From positions 1 to 60,382 of the forward strand of contig NZ_QFBC01000025.1 of NCBI RefSeq assembly GCF_003122325.1: a stretch of DNA of 60,382 nucleotides, read 5' to 3'. The notes below the pieces were generated by a model. That model ran no database searches. It worked only from the letters and a program-made list of their open reading frames with translations, and had not been told where the DNA came from. Below, in pieces: positions 9,575-18,178 of this stretch (its first letter is position 1; each line of letters begins with the position of its first letter). A program made the translations under genes and the position numbers. This stretch comes from Rhizobium album. GTDB taxonomy: Bacteria; Pseudomonadota; Alphaproteobacteria; Rhizobiales; Rhizobiaceae.

Positions 9575-12168
9575 TCGGCGGCGACAACCTGCGGCAGTTC
9601 GGCCGAAGGAATGCGGCACAGCACGGTGGTGCCTTCGCCCGCGCGGCTGTCGATCGTCACCTTGCCGCCGTGCAGGCTGACGAAGCTCTCGACGATGGAA
9701 AGGCCGAGGCCGGCGCCGCTGCGCTTTCCGCCCTTGCCGCTGGCGGCAAAGCGGTCGAACACCGAGTTCAGCAGTTCTTCGGGAATGCCCGGTCCCTTGT
9801 CGGCGACGGAGAAGACGAAATCCGCATCCTCGCGCCAGCATTTCAACGCCACGATGGAATTTTCCGGCGCGAAGTTTGCGGCATTGGTCAGGATTTTCAG
9901 GAGGATCTGCTTCAGGCGCTGCTGGTCGGCCACCACGGTGCCGAGATTGGCCGGCGCGGTGATTTCCAGAGTCACATTGCTTTCCTGCAGCCGGTCGGCG
10001 ATCTGGATCGAGACGTCGTCGAGCAGGTCGTCCAGCGAAATTTCCGAAAAATTCAGCTGCATGATGCCAGCATCGACGGTGGCGAGATCGAGGATATCGT
10101 TGACGATGGTCAGCAGGACCGCCGAGGACGTCGAGATATGATCGATATATTCCGCCTGCCGATCGTTGAGTTCGCCGATGCCGGGTGTCTTCAGGAGATC
10201 GGTGAAACCGATGATATTGGTCAGCGGCGAGCGCAGCTCGTAGGAGACGTGCTGGACGAAATCGTTCTTCAGCGCGTCCGCCTTGCGCAGCGCCTCGTTC
10301 TTTTCGGTGAGCGCCCGTTCGGCGCGGACGCTGTCGGTCATGTTGACGAAGGTCAGCATGGTTTGGGCGTTCGGCAGCGGAATCACGGCGTAATCGAGCA
10401 CCAGCCCGGTGCGCAGCTCCAGCGTTCCTTGCGATGACGGACGCTCGTCGTCGAAGCTGGTGATCATTTGGCCGAAGCGGCGCCAGCCATCCGGTTGGTC
10501 GTAGGCAACGGCGCAGGCGGTTTCCAGCCCGCGAATATGCGTGCCGGGCTTGGCTTCCGCCTCGGAAATGCCCCAGAGCGCCCGGAAGGCCGGATTGCAC
10601 AGGCGGATGCGCCCGTCCGGACCGAAGACGGCAACCCCTTCGGAGAGATGGTCGATGGTTTCGCCCTGGACCTTGACCAGCGTGTTGTAGCGGGTTTCGA
10701 GATCCACCTGCTCGGTGAGGTTTTCAAACACCCAGGTCGCACCGCCCTGCGGATGCGCCGTGGCGAAGACGCGCAGCGTCTGGCCGTTCGGGAGGTGCCA
10801 GAGGTCAGTCTTGGTATCGAGCGCCTGGTAGACGGCCAGCGTGTTTTCTTTCCAGGATTTCCAGCTCAGCTGCTCCGGCAGCTTGTGCGCGGCGCGCAGG
10901 CGGTCGAGCAGCTCGCTGTTGTCGGGCTTGGAATCCAGGAACGGAATGTCCAGTTCCCAGAGCTGCTGGAAAGCCTGGTTGTAAAATTGCAGCCGGCGTT
11001 CGCCGTCGAAGATCGCCACCGGCGTCGCCAGGTGATCGAGCGTCTCGGCATGCGCCTTCAGGGTGCGTTTCAATTCTTCGCGTACCGCCTCGACTTCGGA
11101 AACATCGATGGCCATGCCGGCCGAACCGTCGGGGCTCTTGATGTCGACGACGTCGAAGAAGGTGCGATTGCCGTGCACGACGGTGGAAATCTTGTCGTGG
11201 AACGGCGATTCCGGCGTGGCCGAAGCGCGGATGCGCTCACGGGCGACGGTGCTCAGGAGTTCGCGTTCCTCGCGCACCGCCTGGTCGGGCGAGGTCGCTT
11301 CGACGGCCTCGCCGAAGGCTTCGTTCACCCAGGCAAGCTTGCCTTCGCGGTCACGCTGCCAGACGGGCAGGTCGATGGCGTCGAGCAGCGTCTGGAAGGT
11401 GGACATGGAATGCAGCAGGCGATCCCGCTCGATCTTCAGCTCCGCAAGCTCGGCGCGCAGATTGTTGAGGGCGATGAAGCGCACGAAGGCGCGACCGCCG
11501 GACACCCGGCCCTGCGCTTCCAGCACTTCTTCCCGCTGGGTTTCGACCACCATGTCAAAACTCTGGGCGTTGCCGCGCAGCTTTTCGATCGCCTTTTCAA
11601 GCTCGCCGGCCGAATGCGATTTCATCCAGCGGCCGAAGGCCAGGAAGTCCCCGTCCTGCTGCGGCGCGCCGGTTTCCGCCGGCAGCTGGCCCAGAAATTC
11701 CGGCTGGCCTTCCAGCGCGTCCCAGATGACGATGCGCCGGTTCTTGTCGGCGATCAGCGAATGGTAGCGCGAAATCTTCTGGTTGGCGTCGGACAGCGCG
11801 GTGCGGATCTCCCGGCTTTCGCTCTCGATGTTGCCCTTCTGGCGGATCAGCCAGACCGCTGACAGAAGCACGGCGGAAATCACGCCGATGATGACCGACG
11901 AGGTGATCATTTCCGTCGATGTGAACAGGCGGGCCGTCACAGCCTCTTCCGCCTCCACGCCGGCAAAGGCAACGCCGGCATATCCCGCCAGCGCCGTTCC
12001 CGACAGGCACAAGCGCCAGAAACGCGTGCGCAGGCTGCGTTTTCCGGTTCGTTTCTGTGCCACTATCCCAATACCGGGCTGCTGAGTGCGGGATCTCTCG
12101 TCAGATCCCTCGTTCTCGCATCCTCGTTCACCCGTCCCGCCAGACAGGCTGCTTTTCATTACCGTCAT
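9571..12168 (-). CDS. divL: DivL-type tyrosine pseudo-histidine kinase, cell-cycle regulator
   Basis: Membrane-anchored sensor-kinase-like protein of about 865 residues. An N-terminal hydrophobic stretch (GYAGVAFAG) and a second (VIIGVISAVLLSAVWLI) are followed by coiled-coil and several PAS-like segments, then a HisKA/HATPase module. The phosphoacceptor box reads HVSYELRSPL: the usual histidine is a tyrosine (codon 10240-10242, TAC), the hallmark of DivL. The ATPase part keeps the N box (TNAANFAP), G1 (DKGPGIP) and G2 (GAGLGLSI). In Caulobacter DivL senses DivK~P and tunes CckA and thus CtrA. Neighbouring tsaE overlaps it as ATGA. The start is uncertain: in-frame ATGs lie at 12213, 12168 and 12159; 12168 has GGAG about 10 nt upstream. 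Confidence 0.88.
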   Translation of the reverse strand: MTVMKSSLSGGTGERGCENEGSDERSRTQQPGIGIVAQKRTGKRSLRTRFWRLCLSGTALAGYAGVAFAGVEAEEAVTARLFTSTEMITSSVIIGVISAVLLSAVWLIRQKGNIESESREIRTALSDANQKISRYHSLIADKNRRIVIWDALEGQPEFLGQLPAETGAPQQDGDFLAFGRWMKSHSAGELEKAIEKLRGNAQSFDMVVETQREEVLEAQGRVSGGRAFVRFIALNNLRAELAELKIERDRLLHSMSTFQTLLDAIDLPVWQRDREGKLAWVNEAFGEAVEATSPDQAVREERELLSTVARERIRASATPESPFHDKISTVVHGNRTFFDVVDIKSPDGSAGMAIDVSEVEAVREELKRTLKAHAETLDHLATPVAIFDGERRLQFYNQAFQQLWELDIPFLDSKPDNSELLDRLRAAHKLPEQLSWKSWKENTLAVYQALDTKTDLWHLPNGQTLRVFATAHPQGGATWVFENLTEQVDLETRYNTLVKVQGETIDHLSEGVAVFGPDGRIRLCNPAFRALWGISEAEAKPGTHIRGLETACAVAYDQPDGWRRFGQMITSFDDERPSSQGTLELRTGLVLDYAVIPLPNAQTMLTFVNMTDSVRAERALTEKNEALRKADALKNDFVQHVSYELRSPLTNIIGFTDLLKTPGIGELNDRQAEYIDHISTSSAVLLTIVNDILDLATVDAGIMQLNFSEISLDDLLDDVSIQIADRLQESNVTLEITAPANLGTVVADQQRLKQILLKILTNAANFAPENSIVALKCWREDADFVFSVADKGPGIPEELLNSVFDRFAASGKGGKRSGAGLGLSIVESFVSLHGGKVTIDSRAGEGTTVLCRIPSAELPQVVAAE

Positions 12169-12305
12169 TCCCGGTCTGTCTCCGTCCTTCGTGCCGCATG
12201 ATCGACAAGACATCCGATGGTCGTGGCCACCGGCCGAGTGCCGGAAAACCGCGAATCAAGTTCTAAAACAATACTGTTTAAGGGAATTTGCGGGAAGCCA
12301 TTCGC

Positions 12306-12342
12306 CCAAAAAAGAAGCCGCCGGCTTTGTCAAGCCGGCGGC
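12306..12342 (-). terminator. Intrinsic terminator of ahcY
   Basis: Read on the minus strand, an 11-bp GC-rich stem GCCGCCGGCTT / AAGCCGGCGGC (12317-12327 with 12332-12342, 4-nt loop) is followed by a run TTCTTTTTT, 30 nt beyond the ahcY stop. This is a textbook rho-independent terminator and separates ahcY from divL, which must therefore have its own promoter in 12169-12305. Confidence 0.9.
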
Positions 12343-12372
12343 CACCATATGTTGTGGATAAGAAAGTGCTTA

Positions 12373-13773
12373 TCAATATCTGTAGTGTTCAGCCTTGAAC
12401 GGGCCCTGCTGCGAAACGCCGATGTAGTCGGCCTGGGTCTGCGAAAGCTCAGTCAGCTTGGCGCCGAGCTTTTCGAGGTGCAGGCGGGCGACCTTTTCGT
12501 CGAGGTGCTTCGGCAGGATGTAGACCTCGTTCTTGTATTCGCCAGGCTTGGTGAACAGCTCGATCTGCGCCAGCACCTGGTTGGTGAAGGAGGCCGACAT
12601 CACGAAGGACGGATGGCCGGTGGCGTTGCCGAGGTTGAGCAGGCGGCCTTCGGAGAGAAGGATCATGCGGTTGCCCTTCGGGAACTCGATCAGGTCGACC
12701 TGCGGCTTGACGTTGGTCCACTTGAGATTGCGCAGCGCGGCGACCTGGATCTCGTTGTCGAAGTGGCCGATGTTGCCGACGATCGCCATGTCCTTCATCT
12801 CGCGCATATGCTCGATGCGGATGACGTCCTTGTTGCCGGTGGTGGTGATGAAGATGTCGGCGCTGGAGACGACGTCTTCGAGCGTCACCACTTCAAAACC
12901 GTCCATAGCGGCCTGGAGGGCGCAGATCGGGTCGATTTCGGTGACCTTGACGCGGGCGCCGGCGCCCTGCAGCGAGGCAGCCGAACCCTTGCCGACGTCG
13001 CCGTAACCGCAGACGACGGCAACCTTGCCGGCCATCATCACGTCGGTGCCGCGGCGGATGCCGTCGACCAGCGATTCCTTGCAGCCGTACTTGTTGTCGA
13101 ACTTCGACTTGGTGACGCTATCGTTGACGTTGATCGCCGGGAAGGGCAGCAGACCTTTCTTGGACAGTTCGTACAGGCGGTGAACGCCCGTCGTCGTTTC
13201 TTCGGTGACGCCCTTGATTGCGTCGCGCTGCTTGGTGAACCAGCCGGGCGTTGCCTTGAGGCGCTTCTTGATCTGCGCGAACAGGATCTCTTCTTCTTCG
13301 GAGCCGGGATTGGAGAGCACGTCCTCACCGGCTTCGGCGCGGGCGCCGAGCAGGATGTACATGGTGGCGTCGCCGCCGTCGTCGAGGATCATGTTGGAGA
13401 GACCGCCATCGGCCCACTGGAAGATCTTGTCGGTGTATTCCCAGTATTCGGTGAGCGATTCGCCCTTGACGGCGAAGACCGGAACGCCGGTGGCGGCGAT
13501 CGCGGCGGCGGCGTGGTCCTGGGTCGAGAAGATGTTGCACGATGCCCAGCGGACGTCGGCGCCGAGCGCGACCAACGTTTCGATCAGCACGGCGGTCTGG
13601 ATCGTCATGTGCAGCGAGCCGGTGATGCGGGCGCCCTTCAGCGGCTTCGTCTGGCCGAATTCGCTGCGGCAGGCCATCAGGCCCGGCATTTCGGTTTCGG
13701 CAATGTTCAGTTCCTTGCGGCCGAAATCGGCAAGACCGATATCGGCGACAACGTAATCTTTTTCAGCGCTCAT
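12373..13773 (-). CDS. ahcY: S-adenosylhomocysteine hydrolase
   Basis: Enzyme of 466 residues that splits S-adenosylhomocysteine into adenosine and homocysteine, relieving product inhibition of methyltransferases and feeding methionine resynthesis. The NAD-binding loop [12 protein letters not shown], the segment [17 protein letters not shown] and the C-terminal KAEHYRY end are diagnostic. The ATG at 13773 has GGAGAG about 6 nt upstream; an extension to 13881 would add an unconserved, Cys/Arg-rich leader. It is flanked by a strong terminator downstream and a palindromic operator about 140 nt upstream, so it is probably a single-gene transcript controlled by S-adenosylhomocysteine status. Confidence 0.98.
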   Translation of the reverse strand: MSAEKDYVVADIGLADFGRKELNIAETEMPGLMACRSEFGQTKPLKGARITGSLHMTIQTAVLIETLVALGADVRWASCNIFSTQDHAAAAIAATGVPVFAVKGESLTEYWEYTDKIFQWADGGLSNMILDDGGDATMYILLGARAEAGEDVLSNPGSEEEEILFAQIKKRLKATPGWFTKQRDAIKGVTEETTTGVHRLYELSKKGLLPFPAINVNDSVTKSKFDNKYGCKESLVDGIRRGTDVMMAGKVAVVCGYGDVGKGSAASLQGAGARVKVTEIDPICALQAAMDGFEVVTLEDVVSSADIFITTTGNKDVIRIEHMREMKDMAIVGNIGHFDNEIQVAALRNLKWTNVKPQVDLIEFPKGNRMILLSEGRLLNLGNATGHPSFVMSASFTNQVLAQIELFTKPGEYKNEVYILPKHLDEKVARLHLEKLGAKLTELSQTQADYIGVSQQGPFKAEHYRY

Positions 13774-13911
13774 GAAGCTCTCCAGGATGGATGAACAGCC
13801 CCTGCCGCAACGCCGGTCGGCAGGGCGGGGAAGGGGATGCGGGAAATCACCTCCGCAGCATACGCGGATGCTGCAGCCCATGTATCAGGCTTCAAGGGGG
13901 AAGGCAACAGT

Positions 13912-13941
13912 GATATAAAGAAGTCTTTATGTCTTTATATC
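13912..13941. promoter_or_regulatory. Nested palindromic operator upstream of ahcY (SahR-like)
   Basis: GATATAAAGA (13912-13921) and TCTTTATATC (13932-13941) are a perfect 10-bp inverted repeat; nested inside is ATAAAGA-AG-TCTTTAT (13915-13930), so the left arm can pair with either of two right arms. AT-rich ATAAAGA palindromes before methionine-cycle genes in alphaproteobacteria have been linked to SahR, an ArsR-family regulator responsive to S-adenosylhomocysteine. The link to SahR is from memory of that motif and its gene context; no regulator gene is in the window. Confidence 0.6.
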
Positions 13942-13954
13942 AACGTGACGGCGA

Positions 13955-14230
13955 TTACATTTCTTCGCCGAAACGGTTCTGGATGAGCCGGTCGAGCGCT
14001 TCGAGGACTTCGGCGGCCTGGTTGCCGCTGGTGGTGACGTGGATGGTGCATCCCGGACTTGCCGCCAGCATCATCAGTCCCATGATCGAGGTGCCGCCGA
14101 CGGTCATGCCGTCCTTGGACACCGTCACCGTGGCGTCGAAGCCGTCGACCGTCTGCACGAATTTTGCGGAGGCGCGGGCATGCAGACCGCGTTTGTTGAT
14201 GATCAGCAGTTCCCGGGAGAGGTCGGACAT
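13955..14230 (-). CDS. ptsH: HPr phosphocarrier of the regulatory PTS
   Basis: Protein of 91 residues, HPr family. The phosphoacceptor histidine is in NKRGLHARAS (His17), and the regulatory serine phosphorylated by HprK is in GGTSIMGLMML (Ser48). It carries phosphate from EI-Ntr or EI to EIIA proteins; rhizobia use it for regulation of carbon, nitrogen and potassium metabolism rather than for sugar transport. It follows the EIIA gene by 20 nt, and hprK lies just upstream, so all components for phosphorylation on both His and Ser are together. Confidence 0.95.
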   Translation of the reverse strand: MSDLSRELLIINKRGLHARASAKFVQTVDGFDATVTVSKDGMTVGGTSIMGLMMLAASPGCTIHVTTSGNQAAEVLEALDRLIQNRFGEEM

Positions 14231-14250
14231 GAAAGGGTCTTAAAAGTCCA

Positions 14251-14658
14251 TCATTTGCCGCTGAGAACGCGGCTTGCCACGTTGATATATTTGCGCCCGG
14301 CCTCGGAAGCTTCGACCAGCGCCTTTTCCATGTTGTTTTCGCCGCGCACGCCGGCCAGCTTGATCAGCATCGGCAGGTTCACCCCGGCAATGACTTCGAT
14401 GTGTCCGCTGCTCATGGCGGAGATGGCGAGGTTCGAGGGTGTGCCGCCGAACATGTCGGTCAGAATGATGACGCCATGGCCCGCATCGGCGCGTGTGACG
14501 GCTTCCAGGATGTCCTGCCGCCGCTGGTCCATGTCGTCCTCGGGTCCGATGCATACCGTTTCGATCTGTTTCTGTGGACCGACCACATGCTCCACGGCAT
14601 GACGAAACTCTTCTGCCAGCTTGCCATGGGTGACAAGCACAAGTCCGATCATGATCAT
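14251..14658 (-). CDS. PTS EIIA component, mannose family
   Basis: Cytoplasmic protein of 135 residues of the EIIA-Man fold. The phosphorylated histidine is in VLVTHGKLAEE (His11), and ILTDMFGGTPSNLA is the typical second motif. No EIIB, EIIC or EIID is nearby, so it is a regulatory rather than a transport protein. The ATG at 14658 has GGGAG nearby; a second ATG at 14652 is also possible. It sits between hprK and ptsH, usual for rhizobial regulatory PTS clusters. Confidence 0.93.
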   Translation of the reverse strand: MIMIGLVLVTHGKLAEEFRHAVEHVVGPQKQIETVCIGPEDDMDQRRQDILEAVTRADAGHGVIILTDMFGGTPSNLAISAMSSGHIEVIAGVNLPMLIKLAGVRGENNMEKALVEASEAGRKYINVASRVLSGK

Positions 14659-14759
14659 TCTGCTCCCTGCGATACGCAAACAGGTGGGCAGATATCGCAA
14701 CGCAACAATCCCGTCCACCGTCGGCGGCACATCTTGGCAGCGAAAAGACGAAGTGCAAG

Positions 14760-15254
14760 TTAAAAACGTCGCAAGTTTGGCGAGGAATCCCCCCCGGAAG
14801 GCGGTTTTCCGTTAAAAGCGATGAAGGCGGAAAGCACCGCCAGCGGATCCGGAACCGTCGCGGCAATGCGCAGCAGAGGCAAAAGAGCGCCTTCAAACAG
14901 TTCGAAATGTTCGCCTTCCGCCGGCAGGCGGTCCGAATTGCGCAGGTCCACCGGCAGCACGGCATAGTGCAGCAGGGCAGGCGACAGGGTCTCTGTTTCG
15001 ACGATGCCGCTGCCGCGCACCTCGATCAGGCCGGTGATGGCGTCCGGCGCCCGTGCCACGACGCGGCCCGATTGTTGGCTGACGAAAACCTGGTCGTCGC
15101 TGACCAGCGCCGAGAAAAGACCCTCGCGCCGCGCCTGTGCCAGGCAGGAAAAGGCAAGGCTCGACTTGCCGATGCCGGAAGGGCCGACAAACAAGAGACC
15201 GCAGGTTCCGATGACGATTGCCGTGCCGTGGATATTGACGGCGGGGCGGCTCAT
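14760..15254 (-). CDS. hprK: HPr kinase/phosphorylase, short alphaproteobacterial form
   Basis: Protein of 164 residues that phosphorylates and dephosphorylates HPr on serine. It has the Walker A loop GPSGIGKSS and the HprK signature region EVRGSGIVE. It is only about half the length of the HprK of Firmicutes: the N-terminal domain is missing, which is normal in Alphaproteobacteria. The ATG at 15254 overlaps the chvG stop as ATGA, so translation is coupled to the sensor kinase. The C terminus is short and proline/glycine-rich. Confidence 0.93.
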   Translation of the reverse strand: MSRPAVNIHGTAIVIGTCGLLFVGPSGIGKSSLAFSCLAQARREGLFSALVSDDQVFVSQQSGRVVARAPDAITGLIEVRGSGIVETETLSPALLHYAVLPVDLRNSDRLPAEGEHFELFEGALLPLLRIAATVPDPLAVLSAFIAFNGKPPSGGDSSPNLRRF

Positions 15255-17038
15255 AGCGGCTGGTCTGCCGGCAGCGACAGGACGAAGCGGGCGCCGCATA
15301 ACTGGCCCTCGACATCGAGGATGTTTTCGGCTTTCAGCGTACCGCCATGCGCCTCGGCGATCTGGCGGCTGATCGACAGGCCGAGGCCGGAATTCTGGCC
15401 AAAACCTTCCGCTTCCGGCCGGTCCGTATAAAAGCGCTCGAAAATCCGGTCGATATCTTCCGCCTGGATGCCGGGACCGTTGTCCTCGACATGGACGATG
15501 CAGCGCGATTTCGAGCGCGACAGCCGCACCAGGATGCGCCCGCCATCCACGGGCACGAAGGAGCGGGCGTTCTCGATCAGGTTGGTGACGATCTGCCCCA
15601 GACGAAGGTCATGGCCGGTTACGGTAAAGCGCGCCTTCGGATGCGCCTTGCGATCGACGAGGAAGTCGAGCGTTACCGGTTTCTTGTTGCTGCGGATCTG
15701 CCGCGAAATCTCGACGAGATTGCCGAGCAATATCTCAAGATCCACCTGCTTGGCGTCGGAACGGGCCAGTTCGGCATCGAGGCGGGAGGCGTCGGAAATG
15801 TCGCTGATCAGGCGGTCGAGGCGGCGCACGTCGTGCTGGATGATGTCGAGCAGTCGCTTCTTGGAGTCTTCCGTGCGCGCCAGCGGCAGCGTCTCGACGG
15901 CGCTGCGCAGCGAGGTCAGCGGGTTTTTCAGTTCATGGCTGACATCGGCGGCGAAACTTTCGATGGCATCGATGCGGTCGTAGAGCGCCGTGGTCATCTC
16001 GCGCAACGCGACGGACAGATTGCCGATCTCGTCCTGGCGCACGGAAAAATCCGGAATTTCCTCACGCGTCTTGGCGCCGCGCCGCACCCGCACCGCCGCC
16101 GCCGCCAGACGGCGCAGCGGATTGGCGATGGTCGACGACAGAAGCAGCGAAAGAACGACGTTCACCAGCGTCGCGACGCCGAAGACGCGCAGAATCGCCA
16201 GCCGCTCGGCATGGACGATCTTGTCGATGTCGCCGGCCTGGGTCGACAGAAGCAGCACGCCGAGCACGGCGCGGAAGCGCTGCACGGGAACGGCGACCGA
16301 GACGATCAGTTCGCCCTTGTCGGTGACACGCACGACGGCGCCGCGCACGCCGGTCAGCGCATTCATCACTTCCGGATAGATCGAACCGTCGCCGCCCGGC
16401 GCTTCCTTGTATTGCGGCAGGTTGCTCGGCTGCAGGATCTTGTTGACCCAGTTGGCAAAGCGGCTGCTCCAGCTGCCCTGCTCGTCCTCGACGGGCGGCA
16501 GGTCGAACCGCAGAACCTGGCCGCGCGAATAGAGGTGCCGCGAATCGAGCAGCAGGTTGGCATCGGCGTCGAAGATGCGGGCCCGGGTGCGGGTCGGCGA
16601 GATCAGCCGGCGCAGCACCGGCGCCACGCGTTCCGGATCGATCGGGAATTCCAGGTCCTCGTCGTTCGGGATCGGCGTGATGCTCTGGCCGGCCTGCAGC
16701 TCGAGCAGCTTTTCCGGGTCGATGGTGATGGAGTTGGTATCGACCGAGGCGGAGGCCGAGATGGCGCCGGCGATGATCTCGCCCTGGGTCAGCAGGCTTT
16801 CGACACGGGCGTCGATCAGGCCTTCTCGGAACTGGTTGAGATAGAGGATGCCGCCGACCAGAACCAGCAGGGCTGCCAGATTGAAGAACAGGATGCGCCG
16901 CGTCAGGCTGGAAAACACGGCATTGCCGAAGATCCGCCGGATCAGCGTGAACGGGCGCGACAGATAGCGTCGCGTTCCGCGGCGCACGACCGGGCTCTCG
17001 GTATCGTCGATATCCCTCTCCAAGGGCACTGTTGCCAA
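15251..17038 (-). CDS. chvG: ChvG sensor histidine kinase (ExoS homologue)
   Basis: Inner-membrane sensor kinase of 595 residues, partner of ChvI, which responds to acid and envelope conditions and controls exopolysaccharide, motility and host-interaction genes in rhizobia and Agrobacterium. TM1 is around residues 46-66 (ILFFNLAALLVLVGGILYL), followed by a periplasmic sensor domain of about 220 residues, TM2 and a HAMP linker with LRRLAAAAVRVRRG. The phosphoacceptor is His368 in DVSHELKNPLTSLR; the ATPase motifs are NLIENA, DNGPGI and NSGLGLSI. It lies 80 nt after chvI and overlaps hprK, linking this pair to the regulatory PTS. Confidence 0.95.
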   Translation of the reverse strand: MATVPLERDIDDTESPVVRRGTRRYLSRPFTLIRRIFGNAVFSSLTRRILFFNLAALLVLVGGILYLNQFREGLIDARVESLLTQGEIIAGAISASASVDTNSITIDPEKLLELQAGQSITPIPNDEDLEFPIDPERVAPVLRRLISPTRTRARIFDADANLLLDSRHLYSRGQVLRFDLPPVEDEQGSWSSRFANWVNKILQPSNLPQYKEAPGGDGSIYPEVMNALTGVRGAVVRVTDKGELIVSVAVPVQRFRAVLGVLLLSTQAGDIDKIVHAERLAILRVFGVATLVNVVLSLLLSSTIANPLRRLAAAAVRVRRGAKTREEIPDFSVRQDEIGNLSVALREMTTALYDRIDAIESFAADVSHELKNPLTSLRSAVETLPLARTEDSKKRLLDIIQHDVRRLDRLISDISDASRLDAELARSDAKQVDLEILLGNLVEISRQIRSNKKPVTLDFLVDRKAHPKARFTVTGHDLRLGQIVTNLIENARSFVPVDGGRILVRLSRSKSRCIVHVEDNGPGIQAEDIDRIFERFYTDRPEAEGFGQNSGLGLSISRQIAEAHGGTLKAENILDVEGQLCGARFVLSLPADQPL

Positions 17039-17118
17039 GTCGATCTGCCTTCCGCAGGGGCGGGCTCAATCGCCCGGCCGGTCCTGCCTTTTCTTTTCCG
17101 CCGGACGCCTGAGGCGAC

Positions 17119-17844
17119 TCAGGCAGCTTCGCGGAAGCGATAACCCACGCCGTAAAGGGTTTCAATCATGTCGAAATCGCCGTCGACGACCTTGAACTTC
17201 TTGCGCAGCCGCTTGATGTGGCTGTCGATGGTGCGGTCATCGACATAGACCTGTTCATCATAGGCGGCATCCATGAGGGCGTCACGGCTTTTCACCACAC
17301 CGGGGCGTTGCGCCAGCGAATGCAGGATGAGGAATTCCGTGACGGTCAACGTTACCGGCTCGCCCTTCCAGGTGCAGGTGTGCCGTTCCTGGTCCATGAC
17401 CAGCTGGCCGCGCTCCAGCGAGCGTGCCGCCTGCTGGGCTGCGGTCGGTTTTGCCGCCGTGCCGGCTGCCGCCTGTTCGCGGTTGGCCGCCCGGCGCAGG
17501 ATCGCCTTGACGCGCTCGACGAGCAGGCGCTGCGAGAACGGCTTGGTGATGAAATCGTCGGCACCCATCTTCAGGCCGAACAATTCGTCGATTTCCTCGT
17601 CCTTGGAGGTGAGGAAGATGACGGGAATATCGGATTTCTGCCGCAGGCGGCGCAACAGCTCCATGCCGTCCATGCGCGGCATCTTGATATCGAAGATGGC
17701 CATCTGTGGCGGACGGGCGAGCAGGCCGTCGAGGGCAGAAGCGCCGTCCGTGTAGGTTTCGACCTTATATCCTTCCGCCTCGAGCGCGATCGATACGGAT
17801 GTGAGGATATTGCGGTCGTCGTCAACGAGCGCGATTGTCTGCAT
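17119..17844 (-). CDS. chvI: ChvI response regulator
   Basis: OmpR-family regulator of 241 residues. The receiver domain starts [15 protein letters not shown], has the phosphoacceptor Asp in [12 protein letters not shown] and the conserved Lys in ITKPFS. A winged-helix DNA-binding domain occupies the C-terminal 100 residues ([14 protein letters not shown], then [10 protein letters not shown]). The ATG at 17844 has GGAG upstream and matches the known start of ChvI; two other ATGs lie 5 and 7 codons earlier. It is transcribed away from pckA. Confidence 0.96.
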   Translation of the reverse strand: MQTIALVDDDRNILTSVSIALEAEGYKVETYTDGASALDGLLARPPQMAIFDIKMPRMDGMELLRRLRQKSDIPVIFLTSKDEEIDELFGLKMGADDFITKPFSQRLLVERVKAILRRAANREQAAAGTAAKPTAAQQAARSLERGQLVMDQERHTCTWKGEPVTLTVTEFLILHSLAQRPGVVKSRDALMDAAYDEQVYVDDRTIDSHIKRLRKKFKVVDGDFDMIETLYGVGYRFREAA

Positions 17845-18178
17845 GGTATTCGTCTCCATCGTCATAGGTGCGCATCTCCCGGCAGTTGCCTAAGCCCAGG
17901 TGGCGATCGAAGCGCTTCATGGGGATAAAGGTGGAACAAATTGTGGCAAAGATAAAGGGTGAAGCCATCCACCAGCGCCGGCGCACCGTCCGCAGCGCTT
18001 CCCACCACGCATAAAAATACCTCTTTTAAACGATTTAAAAGAACTGTTATTTTTTTAAATCGATTAATATATTGATATTATTGAATATTTTAGGAGAGGC
18101 ATCTTGCCCTTTTAAAAATCGCTGTCTATTTTCCCGAAAATTCACCGACATCGATCTTCCCAGCAAAGGAAACGCCAC
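17845..18178. promoter_or_regulatory. Divergent promoter region between chvI and pckA
   Basis: A gene-free stretch of 334 bases. The pckA-proximal half (18010-18100) is strikingly AT-rich and carries the palindrome described separately. No small gene is visible. It must hold the promoters of both chvI (minus) and pckA (plus); no -35/-10 pair can be picked with confidence. Confidence 0.6.
18022..18042. promoter_or_regulatory. Palindromic operator before pckA (LacI-family, PckR-like)
   Basis: TCTTTTAAA (18022-18030) and TTTAAAAGA (18034-18042) form a perfect 9-bp inverted repeat around CGA. A related half-site-like stretch, TTTAAATCGATTAA, begins about 14 nt further on. In Sinorhizobium pckA is controlled by the LacI/GalR-type regulator PckR. 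The CG-centred form and the position fit such an operator, but identity with the PckR site is inferred. Confidence 0.5.

Noticed and set aside
13774-13911. SAH or SAM riboswitch in the ahcY leader
   Set aside because: Short hairpins are present (CTGCAGCATCC region), but I could not match the conserved core of a known SAH or SAM class; the palindromic operator explains control better.
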